Shown here: piece by piece, positions 24,290 to 36,200 of the stretch
Position numbering within the stretch: the stretch's first letter is position 1
Layout of the letters: each line of letters starts with the position of its first letter
Assembly (NCBI GenBank): GCA_022925895.1
Contig: JAKSYS010000413.1
Coordinates: forward strand, 1-54,840
Direction of reading: 5' to 3'
Length of the DNA stretch: 54,840 bases
Source of the DNA: Fragilaria crotonensis
Taxonomy: Eukaryota; Bacillariophyta; Fragilariophyceae; Fragilariales; Fragilariaceae
Translations under genes and position numbers: made by a program
Notes under the pieces: generated by a model
Databases searched by the model: none
What the model was told of the DNA's origin: nothing
The model's input: only the letters and a program-made list of their open reading frames with translations

Positions 24290-24625
24290 TGGACACTGGA
24301 CACTAAGTACATGTACAAGTGTACAAGTACTTGTGCTAACTCGTACAGTACCAGATTACCGGTACATGTCCTAATGGTACTGCAGTACTGCTAGTAGCTC
24401 AATATGCATCATTCTATGATACCCTGGTATGCTACGGTACAAGTATCTCGTACTACAGTACCTTTCTTTTGTAACGAGTATGTGCATATGCATACAACTA
24501 TTTACATGCAGCTCTATAGTACAGAACTGTACGAGGTACTGGTACGTCGTACAGAAACTTCCACCAGAAACGATGTTGCTGTGGCTGCCAGCTGCCAGTA
24601 CTGTAGTATACCGGTACAGTCTGCT
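24290..24625. promoter_or_regulatory. GTAC-dense cluster upstream of the 24978 gene
   Basis: I count about 19 GTAC tetranucleotides in some 320 bp, against about one expected by chance. Many are extended palindromes such as GTACATGTAC and CCGGTAC. The cluster lies 350-690 bp upstream of the ATG at 24978. A regulatory role is inferred from position only. Confidence 0.4.
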
Positions 24626-24977
24626 AAAAGGGCTTGTTGAATCCGTCATCATCTTGATGTCGCGGCCATCTCTGTTTAATAAGTATCCATCCATGAGTAA
24701 ACGAATTAGTTTTGGTAGTACATTACGCTTGATAACAACCGAGCGTTGGAATATGGACAGTTTGACCAACGGCGCACTTGTTTTTCGAACATGACTGAGC
24801 AGTGAGCACCTCTTCACCTCTTGCCTCCGTGGATTTCATGGAAACTACGTACAGTAGGACCACATGTGTAGCCCAACATCTCAGATCGAACGCGGGACGC
24901 GATAAATCTGGAAGAGGAGGGAAACACCGTGGAGTTTGTGACTGAAGTAGAAGAGCCTCCCATCCCCTCACCTTGCA

Positions 24978-27900
24978 ATGCGACTATCTCGCGGACAGCT
25001 AACGAAGCGGAAAAGCTCTGTGGCCGATAGATACCTTAAAGCAATCGATGATGCCGATAACTCGCCGTCCAATATGAACCCTTCGTTTCCGGACTCACCA
25101 TGGCATAAAGAGGCTCACGTATCGTTGTCAGGGACAGCATCGCTGAGCGGTTCGTCGAGGACACCAACACCAGTTCGAGCCCAGTCGCGGGGAGCGTTGC
25201 ATTCTAGGGCCATGGCAACGTCACCCAGTTCACCGAAGGATCCTGCACAATCGAACCCGTCACGAATACGCTTGTTCCCAGCAACGATGCCCGTGATCGG
25301 GAACGAAGAGGACACCACTGATGGGAGCTCGCTCATGACTCCCCGAACGACAGAAACACGAAGTAGTGGGACGCAGCACAATAGTCCTGATCCCGGCTTT
25401 CACCCTGTAGCGATGCACGAATCGTCAGAATCTAGCCGTGGATGGAGAAAGAGACTTGAAGGGACTAGCAGAGGCACGAAAACCTCCCGCGCGGCATACG
25501 AACGACTCGAATTGGATCAAGAAAAAGGTTCACCGCGGCGTTTAGGAGCCAGTCCACGAAGACTACCACCACAATTGGCACCCAATTCCTTAAAGGAATC
25601 GACTCTTTGGGCATAAGAAACAAAATCAGATCCTTCATCTGCTCCTACAGAGATTATGATGAATCTTTCTTCGTATAAACAATCAGACCAGAAATCTGAC
25701 TTTGGCGGTGCGGCCACTGAAGTAGCAACTAACCGAGCTACTGATAGACTTAGAACACGCCAGGTCGGAATTCCGAAACAAAGCACTGGCGAAAGCGCAG
25801 TTGGACTGAATGCTCGCCTAAGTACGAGCGATGCAGTTGACGAGAGTATTGAATACGCCCTTCATCAACATATGACAGAAAGGCGCCGACAGGATGAAAC
25901 TGCACAACAGATGAAAAGTTCCCCCCTACCGAACCACTCGGACACGGAACATGAGAATCAAACTCCGGTTGAATTTAATTCCGGACGACTTCGTCGACAC
26001 GTCCACAACTTTGCATATAACGTTTTCGAAGCAAGCGACTCGTCATTCCAATCAAAAAGCCTTACTTCGTCTGTTGGGGTAGAGACTGGAGGGCGATCTG
26101 TTGATAGAACTCCAGTCGCGTTGAGAAGGGTGCTTGAGCTATCGCCGAAGGGAAATGGGGCATTTACCGAATCGTCATGGAGGAATCACAATAAAGAACA
26201 AGTGACAGACGGTGTAAGAATCATGGATCTCCCCATGCCGAGAATGGCTCCAAATAGGAATAGCGTTATGGACCAATGCGATCTGGGTCCTTCCCTGTTG
26301 AAAGCAAACGCGGGCATACTGCGAATCGGCAAGAATCTGGTATCGACAATCTGAGTCTTCAATCCAATGAGGAGTGTACGGGGAGATCGCTGGCAGGAAG
26401 TGCTTCAATAGAACACGTGAAATTTGACCAGGCCCTCTTTGTCCGCAACGCAGGTGACTTTCAATCGAATGGCCAAGAACAACCGATAGTGCCAGATTCA
26501 CCTGGATCAAGTGGATGGACTCCAGTAGTTCTGTCATTGACTGGGATCGATAAGGAAGATTTTCACGCCACCACGGTTCCGCCAGGCGAAAGGGCGCTCC
26601 AGCCACTGTTCTCTCCTGACCGAGTGAACCAGCAAGTCGCGGATATGGTTGAGTTTGGGCCTCCAAAGATCAATAGGACGACAACGATTGATGACGTGAT
26701 GACACATCGAAGTTCAGCAACCCCACCAAGGGTGTCAATGGCGTCGCTAACGATGTGACAACACTGAATAGATCGGCTGAATTTCCTATCGGCATTTCTC
26801 AAACCAGCCATTTCGCAACGAACGAAAGCGTCGCTAAAGGAAATCCGCGCAGTTCCACGATGACGCCTATACATAATCTTTCGCACGATGTGGTTAGTGG
26901 AAGTAGAAATAGAAACCATGTCGACGCAGAGGGAGAATCTCGGCCTAGAAATGTTTCATCGCTCGTGCAGAATCGAATAAAAGCGTTCGACAAGGTTGAC
27001 CGGTTGCCTAAGAGTGTTCGGAAAATTGCCGCCGACGATGGCGCATCCGATGAGGCTTACGACCAGAGGGATGGCAACGCTTCTTCGACGGATTTCGTCG
27101 CTGAGGGTGCCCGCACCACCGAGGCTCATCGTGAGGCAAATATTCCAAGTTCTGATAAGTACAGTATGAATGGCCCTGATTGGGGCGCCAGGGGCTCACT
27201 GGGGAAGGGCAACGCTCCTTCGACGGATTTTGTCGCTTCATGTACGCTTTCCGGTGATACTAATCGTGAGCCAACAAATTCCAGTTCTGATAAGCGCAGA
27301 GTGATGGGCCCCAAATCGGTTGATAGCTCAGGTCTAAATGGTAGGCAGATGACTAGTGCAGCGATGACCAACTTGCGGAAGAATGTTGTTGGCGATGTTG
27401 CGCCTCTATCGGCGTCGCGGGCAATTCGAATAATCCGATTTTGCAAGGTTCAGACTTGATTCCTGTTGAGGATATTGCGTCTGGAGAAAGTTCGAAGGTT
27501 AACGCTCGAGGCGTCGTTGTGAGCAAGATAGGAAGAAAGAGTGTTCCCAATGGCATTGTAGGAAGTGGAATGGGGAAAGTGCTGTCGCTCGACAGATCGC
27601 TACCGAGCGAACTTCAACACCGAGTGCGACCATGTCTTACTCCGCAATTGTCACACCATCTCCAAATACCCAACGTTCAAAGGACCAAAAGCCTTTGGAC
27701 CGTCAGAAGGTAAATGGCTTTACAGTTGCGTCGATGCCAACTCATCTGCAAGAAAATGGCTCCACTTCGAGAAAGGTAGCGCATAGTTCCGCGTCTCAAG
27801 TGCCGAGGAACCAAACGAACATTCCCAACATGCCGTCGGCAGCGTGTCAATGATAAGGAGTATGTTTGAATCTCAATTTGATACTACTGCGGGTCCAGAT

Positions 27901-29939
27901 GACGACGAGACAACTACGGAAAGCTTGGATGTCAAAAGCATCCGTTCTCTTTCGAAGAGGCTCAAGCGAAACCACTGCAACAGGACGAAGAAGGCACTGT
28001 GACAAAGATTCGATCAATCTTCGAACGAAGTCCACCTCAACCTCTAAATGGAAGAACGCAGATGGCTGTGAGAAATCTGGAAACTAACAGTCAGAAGCAA
28101 AACAATACGGTTCGAAAGTTCGGTAACGAAGCGGCAGGGACACTCACCCATCGACGTTCACCAGGTTCGAACGCCCGGGATAGGGCGATTTCGGTTTCAG
28201 AGGTGTTGTGGCGTCAGAAGAAGCTGAAATCTCTAACTACAAGTCAGTGTCTAACCCACCGCAAGCCGCCACTCAACCATCGATTGCAGAGAGAATCCAG
28301 GCAATGAAATTGAGCGAAATCAACCCGAGGAAGCTCTGCCAAGTCCCAGGCAGAGGGTCCTAAATTACCACTGTCGACGGATCGTTCCAGAGGATCTGCG
28401 AGCGATGGGTATAAGAGCTCCTCAAGGAATGCTGCAGATTCCATGGCTTCTTCTCGCCGAGCCCAGCAGAAACAACTTTCTAAAGGTGTATCTCCGTCAC
28501 GTCTGGATAGCGTCGAAGACGTTGCTGTAGCCATACAAAGGACCACTCTACACCTCAAAACACGCATATGCAGCAAGCCGAATCTCCATTAAAATCACAA
28601 GAGGCGAAGATAGATACGAACCACGAAAGTAATCCGCCAATCCACTCAATCGCCCCGTCGGTCGGTGAGCGGAGGCTGACTGGTAAAAAAAAATTGTCTT
28701 CCGGTCCTGCCAACCGTGACGCAGCTGGTCGTGACAGCCAGGGATACAGCTCAACCTTACAGGGTGTGGTTGTAAGGAAACCAATAAAATCAGAGGCGAA
28801 GAGCCTTGTTTACGAGAACCGCACAGACAGCGAAGGGTATGATGATGGTGTAACGCTCGATCTATCTATTGCCGATGTATCTTGCCTGACAAATCCGACA
28901 TGCCTGCGCAGCAAAGAGGATGCCAGCCTGGATGGTGGATCCAGTCGGTTGTCGAAAGATCGCGAAGTGGCTGATGGACGGGGTCCATCAGAAGCGTCAT
29001 CAAGCCAGACGTCAGAAGCTGCTGCACTCTCCTTGCATTGACAATGAGAGCGAAGTTTACCAACTCCTCTGACGATTTCGGACACTTCTCGCAACGAAGT
29101 TTTGCTGATCGATTATCATCTAGTCCACAGTCCAAGTGGATTCCACTGACTTCGCCTATCGAGGAGAATCTAGTAGAGGCGGTAGAACACACGGGGGACT
29201 CGTCGGACCCCGCGTGGGACTTGCGCAACATTAAAGCACGCTTTGCAGAAAGGCAGGCGAAGAAGGCAAACAAGACGCGCGTGGAAGAGGCAGGTGGAGC
29301 AGATCTATGGGAACCATTCGAACCTTTTCATTTCCCTGAAACTCCTGTAGCATTCGATTCGAGGCAGGATAAGATTGGACTAAGAGAGGATTACGGTCAA
29401 GGCGGCGCCATCACAGCCGACGAACTCAATCTCGGGAAGGATAATGTGGTCGCAGGAACCCCTGATTTGGATATCGGTGCTTTCCAGCGACCGCGCTCTC
29501 AACAAAATCAAGCAACGAACGTTCACCGTGGACCAGTGGACCCACCTCCTATGGGGTCGTCGACGCCGAAGCGTTCAATTCAGTTTACGAAACAGCCACA
29601 GGCAGCGATTCCAACTACACAGGTAACTCTCAACCCGCCTTCCACCTCGAGCCGTACTCGCAACACAACGCGTTAATGTCGAAACTCTTGTCTCTTCGAG
29701 AGGCTCGAATTCGTCGGAACACTGCATTTGGAAGGAAAGAATCAAACTTCGGGACATCTCCACCCACGCAGCGAAAGACTGCAGCCTCGATTGCGTTGCA
29801 AAAACAAAATGTTGTCACCCCGCAGTATCTGACAGTACGCTCTGGAACCAGACCCGACGAAGAAGAACAGTCAGCATCTACGATATCTTCAACTCGTTTT
29901 GGAGGACGTAAGTTCGTTGATTGCCTCGATGTCGACTAG
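24978..29939 (+). CDS. Long Ser/Arg-rich, probably disordered protein; broken frames
   Basis: I do not recognise the family. From the ATG at 24978 a coding-like reading runs nearly 5 kb, rich in Ser, Thr, Arg, Pro and Asp with no membrane segment or enzyme motif, so mainly disordered. A likely GT-AG intron lies at 25528-25650. After that the frame changes 11 times (near 26.3, 26.75, 27.45, 27.62, 27.85, 27.98, 28.2, 28.33, 28.55, 29.04 and 29.67 kb). Ten of these equal loss of one base. Visible repeats: GNASSTDFVAEGA / GNAPSTDFVASCT (27.07 and 27.21 kb), IRSMFESQFD / IRSIFERSPP (27.86 and 28.01 kb), then IKARFAERQAKKA (29.23 kb), WEPFEPFHFPE, and a C-terminus with SKLLSLREARIRRNTAFGR. The short basic IRS-FE / KARF-ER motifs suggest a binding repeat. 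The gene is convergent with the isopropylmalate dehydrogenase gene, with 107 bp between them. Boundaries are fair, function unknown. Confidence 0.6.
25528..25650 (+). other. Probable 123-nt intron
   Basis: GAAAAAG/GTTCAC donor and CTCCTACAG/AG acceptor. Removing 123 nt (divisible by three) skips the in-frame stop at 25614 and joins two coding-like segments in the same frame. Confidence 0.5.
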
Positions 29940-30046
29940 AAGGCATTAAAATGAAATATCTTTGTCGTGATAATATAGGCGACTCAGGGTTATTTTCCAA
30001 TCTTACCACGATATTCATCGTTAAGTTGGCTATGAATATGAAAAAC

Positions 30047-31438
<1,392 letters not shown>

Positions 31439-31529
31439 GGTTCTGAAGTACTCTGGTAAGTGTGAAGGAGCACTCGGTGCCTACGGTAGTTCACCGACTC
31501 AGTGTACGCAAATCACTTCAGTGAATTGA

Positions 31530-32263
31530 AGTGAAATGAGGGCGACACCTCGTCATGCAGATTTTCTTCCAGCGGACCAGGGATAGGGAACACTTGGCGT
31601 TACCTGGTACACTCCGGATGTAGTGGACCACATGTGCGCATCTATACATAGCAGTATGTAGTAGTATGATAGTGCATCATCTACTGTAGTACTGAAAAGT
31701 ACATCGTACTGGTACGAAATGAGCTCTGAGTACTACAGTAGGCTAGCAGGTACCGAGCACAAGTACTCCGGAAGCAGTCTGTAGGTACGTTGTCCCTGGT
31801 CCCTGGTGTACAGTACCAATTCGAGGACGAGTCGTCTGTAGGTCTAGAGTCTGGAGTCCGAGGCGGGCGGCATGGCAGGCATGAATCCAAAATCCGACCG
31901 ATGGCGAAGTGACACGAAAGGTAGTACAACCTCCAGGTAGTAGCACTGGAGTGCAATAAAAACTTTGGGTACCAAATAATACATTTTATGGAATATGGGC
32001 AATATGGGATACATGAATATGGATTTGGGATATGGGATATGGCAGAATTGAATGGATCCTCTCTACTCTACTACTAGTCGTTAGTAGAGTACAAGGTTGT
32101 ATGTCATACTTTGAAGTAATAGTGAGTTGCATCCTACTACTGTACTAGCTTAGTAGTACCCGGACCAGTAAAGTACCGTGACTCCAATTTCTATTATGAA
32201 AAGTATGACATACAGAGTAACTACCGGTACCTGGTACGTATACCTAGGCACCAGGTAACTGTA
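31530..32263. promoter_or_regulatory. GTAC-rich region upstream of isopropylmalate dehydrogenase
   Basis: About 11 GTAC sites fall in some 230 bp (31,600-31,830), with CTACTACTG/TAGTAGTA runs and several TATGGGATAT-type repeats (31,975-32,045) beyond. No open frame of interest. The large Copia element inserted at the far edge of this tract. Confidence 0.4.
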
Positions 32264-32268
32264 GACTA
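32264..32268 (+). repeat. Target-site duplication GACTA (left)
   Basis: Five bases directly before the left LTR. The same five directly follow the right LTR at 44236-44240. Confidence 0.9.
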
Positions 32269-32809
32269 TGATAGATTCTGCGTGCGAGCGCGGAGTGGAG
32301 GCCAGACCATGGTTAAATCGGGCGCACGCCAGACCGGGGTCGCAGGCAGGTGGTGACGTCACGGTGACGGTATCGGTCGCTACAGTACGAACGTTGGCCG
32401 GTGCTACGGTTTCAGGACTACTGGATGCTACGCTAGCGGCAGAGGAAGCGGGAGTGCTAGTAGCAAACGCGACGGTATACGCGTGGGAGTCTACTGGACG
32501 GGTATACTGAGCTACGGTATGACTAGGCGTAACTACAGTACATGTAGACGTAGACACAGTGCTAGTAGGCGAAGCAACTGTGCTAGTATCTGTAGGTACG
32601 ATGCAAGTAGATGGTGCTACGTTGCGCGTAGGTGACACTACAGTATGTGGACGTGGGTGGAGTCCTACGGTGACGTCGGTAGCCAAGTGGGTACTAGTAC
32701 ACTGGCTATCGCTACAGGGGGACTGAATCGTGACGACGGCGGGTAAAAAGTCGTCATGGTCAGTTACGCTGCTACGAAAATTGTACATTGTTAAAAATCG
32801 GGGGCCGGC

Positions 32810-32822
32810 TAAATATATTTAC
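32810..32822 (-). promoter_or_regulatory. TATA-like element in the LTR
   Basis: AAATATATTTAGC on the minus strand, about 25-30 bp before the ATG of the LTR frame. Repeated at about 43871-43883 in the other LTR. Upstream of it lie two hairpins and three GTCTGAAGA repeats. A promoter role is inferred. Confidence 0.5.
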
Positions 32823-32848
32823 AGTGGTAGACAAATTTGTGAGAAATT

Positions 32849-32872
32849 GTTGATCATCAAATGATGATCAAC
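32849..32872. promoter_or_regulatory. Perfect 11-bp inverted repeat in the LTR
   Basis: GTTGATCATCA, two bases, TGATGATCAAC. Also at 43912-43935. A second stem (GAGTGTTC / GAACACTC, 5-base loop) follows at 32883-32903 and in the other LTR. Confidence 0.85.
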
Positions 32873-32921
32873 TTCTTTTGATGAGTGTTCTCCAGGAACA
32901 CTCAGGATCACAAAAGAAACG

Positions 32922-32968
32922 GTGCACGTCTGAAGAGTGCACGTCTGAAAAGGTGTACGTCTGAAGAG
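32922..32968 (+). repeat. Three GTGYACGTCTGAARAG units in the LTR
   Basis: Starts at about 32922, 32937 and 32953, a period of 15-16 bp. The other LTR has the same triplet with different substitutions. On the transcribed strand they read CTTCAGACGT-CAC upstream of the TATA-like box, as enhancer repeats would. Confidence 0.8.
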
Positions 32969-33172
32969 GTCGTACGAGGCCGAGCGTTGGGCGAGAAAAT
33001 GGTCGTTTATGCAACGAACGACATGAATTTGATCGTTGCAATTTTGGAGTGGGATATGATTCCCGTACGACAGTAACGATACGACGTATACTGTTTACTA
33101 GCCTAATGTGAAGTGTCCTACTGAATAATGTAGATAGTAAAAATACGTAGGAGCGGTACTAAAAGTCTGTCA

Positions 33173-33184
33173 CCCTCTTGAATC
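33173..33184 (-). other. Polypurine tract of the 12-kb Copia element
   Basis: The minus strand reads GATTCAAGAGGG directly before the TGACAG start of the 3' LTR, the position required for plus-strand priming. The pure purine run is only seven bases. Confidence 0.6.
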
Positions 33185-33222
33185 AGATCTCCGTAGAAAT
33201 TGGTGATGGAGAAAGTAGGTGA

Positions 33223-36200
33223 TCAGGAGTTTGCAAAGATTTTGTCAAGGTGAGGATCAATCTTGGAGGATGTCTGAGTCTTGGTTAGGATGTCAGCAAG
33301 TTGAGAGTCACAAGGGATCCAATAGAGTTGATGAGTACCATCTTGTTGGCCTTGGCGGACAAAGTGAAAGCGTCTTTCAATGTGGCGAGTTTTGCGAGTT
33401 AGTTTGCCATTCTTGGCAATTTGAACAGTTGCTTCATTGTCAATCATAAGGACAGATGGGATTGTAGGTAAACGTTGGGATGATTCGCGCCATTGTTTAG
33501 TGCCAAGGTATGTCATGTCATATAAAAGCATTCTGATGTGGGCAGTAGCCATAGTTGCAGAACAGGCAGCCATGTATTCAGCTTCAGAGGTTGACATTGC
33601 AATTGGGGTAGGCATTGTTGAGTTGGCTTCAATGAGAGCACCATTGTGAAAAATCATGTATCCAACAGTTGATCTGCCAGTGTCAGGGCAATCTTGCCAG
33701 CTGGCATCAGAGAAGACAGTCAGGTCAGAGTATGGAATGCTGTGTTGGGCACAGATACTATAGATTGGGTTAGAAGTGCCATCAGGATAGAATTTCAAAG
33801 CATAGCTGGGTCGGCGTCTGAGATAGCCAAATAACCAGATAAGGGCGCGGAAGTCAAGTTCACCGGGGCAGATGCAGGCTTTTGCAAGTTTGCAGACTGC
33901 AAAAAGGATATCGGCACGTGTGTTATATGCTAGATAAAGTAGGGTGCATACGGCTGAGCGAAACGGGAGGCGGGAATGTCTTTTCTCAATTATAGACTTG
34001 TCATGATCGGTGACAGGACGGTTATCTTTGGTGAAGACGTAATCGGGTGGGAAGGGAGTTTCGCGTTCAGGGAATTCGGAATGCGGGTCATAACGTTGGA
34101 GGCGTTCAAGACATATCGGTGTTGGTCTAGAGTGTAAGTGGAATCTTTGTGGCGGTGGATGCGCATTTGCAGGAACCATTGTGCAGGACCAAGGAATTTC
34201 ACGTCAAAGCGGTTGCGGACGGAATCTTCGAAAGATTTCTCGATGGAATCGTTGCTTCCAACATAAAGCATGTCATCGACGAAGAATAGGAGGCGAAGCC
34301 ATTGGTTATGTTTATCATAGTAAACAAAATAGGATGGTTCTGCTTGGGATTGAATGAATCCTTGAGAGTATAGCCATTCAGAGAATTCAATGTTCCAATA
34401 TTTGCCTGAGTAGACAAGACCATAGATTCCTTTGTCAAGAAGAAGTGGGACTCCAAAGTATTTGGCATATTCTGGGAAGTGGTAAGGTAAAGTGGCAGGA
34501 TCACAAAGTGACGTCCAATAACTTTGGCTTGAAGATAGGCTCCAATGAAGTCAGCACCTTTAAGGATGCGGCGGAAAGCACAGGTTTTGGATATGAGGAG
34601 CTTGACCCCTCTTGAAGATGCACAGGGTGACCATGTGTCTTCAAAAGGTTGAGGATCTCAATTGGGATAGTGTTAGACTTCTTAACTTTATTGGTGTTCT
34701 CTTCTCTTTGCTTAAGTAGTTGCTGCTGGTACTTTGCTTTTGTTTTCTTAATTCTTCTCTTTTCCATGTCGCCGCGGGCAACAAGGCGGGCTTTGAGTTT
34801 GTCAAGTTTGCCAGATGCTGTTTGCTTTGCTTTGAGCACAAGTTTAACTGGGATAATCAATTCATCTGCATGGGGTTTCTGGCCAAGAATGAAGGTACCA
34901 TGATCAATGAGGTTCTTGATTTCCATTTTGATTGCATGAAGCCAGGCAGAGCGGATGTCATCATCAAGTTTGAGGACAGCTTGAAAGGATTGGGGTTCTG
35001 GCAAGTATTTATCAACAGGATCATCATTTTCTGTAGATGTTTCAGCAGAGGCATCAAGGGCAAGCATAGCAGTGTGGATAGGGTCAATGGAAGGTGGTGA
35101 TTCAGCACATTCTTGGAAGTAGAGTGTCATCTCTTTCTGAAGGGGTGTGTCTCTTCTGGTGATGAGTGAGATTGAGCAGTTGAGGTGCAGGTGGTGTTGG
35201 ACCAGGTTGTAGATCATCATCATCAGTGTCATCATCATTATCAATAGTCTCAGTAGGAGGATGATTATCAACATTATTGCTTTATGTTTAGTGTTTTTGA
35301 AGGATCATCAGTTGCTAGTTCTTCAATGAAGGAAGAAGGGTTGATTCCAAGGTTGGCAACAGATCCAGTTTGGTGAATGATGGTGGGTTCAGAATTCTCA
35401 ACATTTTCAAGTCCATTAGGGTCCATGTGGGAGCGGATAGGGATGGCTCCAGCAAAGGGTTTGGAGTCAAAAGCAAGGGCAGAGCTGAAATCTTCATCAA
35501 AATAAGCGTCACGGGTTGTGATAATTCGTTGAGGATGGTCTGGGGAGTAGACTAGCCAGCCAGCAGAGTTGTCAGGGAATCCAATAAAAGTTCCACGGGA
35601 TGCACGTTGGAGCTGTTGTTTATAAGTGATTAACTTGTTCCGAAAGGTTGGTTCGTAACGTTTGAAATAGACTGGGCATCCAAATACGCGGAAGTTGGTG
35701 AGGCTGGGTTTTCGGCCATAACTATAGTGGAAGGGGGTTGTAGGATTTCCATCTTGATCAGTGACATTCTTTGCAGGGCAAGCATTGACAATTTGGACTG
35801 CATAGGCATGAGCATGGTGAAAGAAGGCACCTCCAAGTCTGGCAGTATTGAGCAGAGTGTTTGCAATGTTGTGGACTTCTCTCCATTTGGCTTCACAAAT
35901 TCCATTCATTTCTTGATGTTCAGGGGCTGCAGCTTCAACTTTGATTCCAAGATTGGTGCAAGTTGAGATGAATTTGGCAGAAGTAAATGCTGTTCCAGCA
36001 TCAGTGCGGATAAAGCGGACAGATTGGGTGCGTCAAGAAGTTCTGATTGTGTGAGCCAAGATTGCAGGGCAGTGAGAATGGATAAGGTGCTTTCAGTGGG
36101 TAGTCCAATCCAACCAGTTAGTTTGCCAGGGGTTGTCACAATGAAAAGGTAGGCAGAATAGTTAGTGTTAGTTGTCAGGCCAAAACGGAATGGGTTTCTC

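Larger units (their letters stand above)
32269..33172 (-). repeat. 3' LTR of the 12-kb Copia element
   Basis: Same sequence as 43333-44235 apart from roughly a dozen differences, most of them in the CGTCTGAAGAG repeat block. Its internal open frame reads outward into host DNA and stops at about 32150. Confidence 0.95.

Noticed and set aside
24978-29939. Introns as the cause of all frame changes in this gene
   Set aside because: Only one stretch (25528-25650) has good splice signals with an in-frame stop to remove. Elsewhere adjacent frames overlap or abut with coding-like sequence on both sides and no room for an intron. The uniform one-base class also argues against introns.
34100-35950. 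Programmed -1 frameshifting in the Copia pol
   Set aside because: There are too many sites, at places other than a gag-pol boundary, and the same pattern occurs in non-viral host genes nearby.
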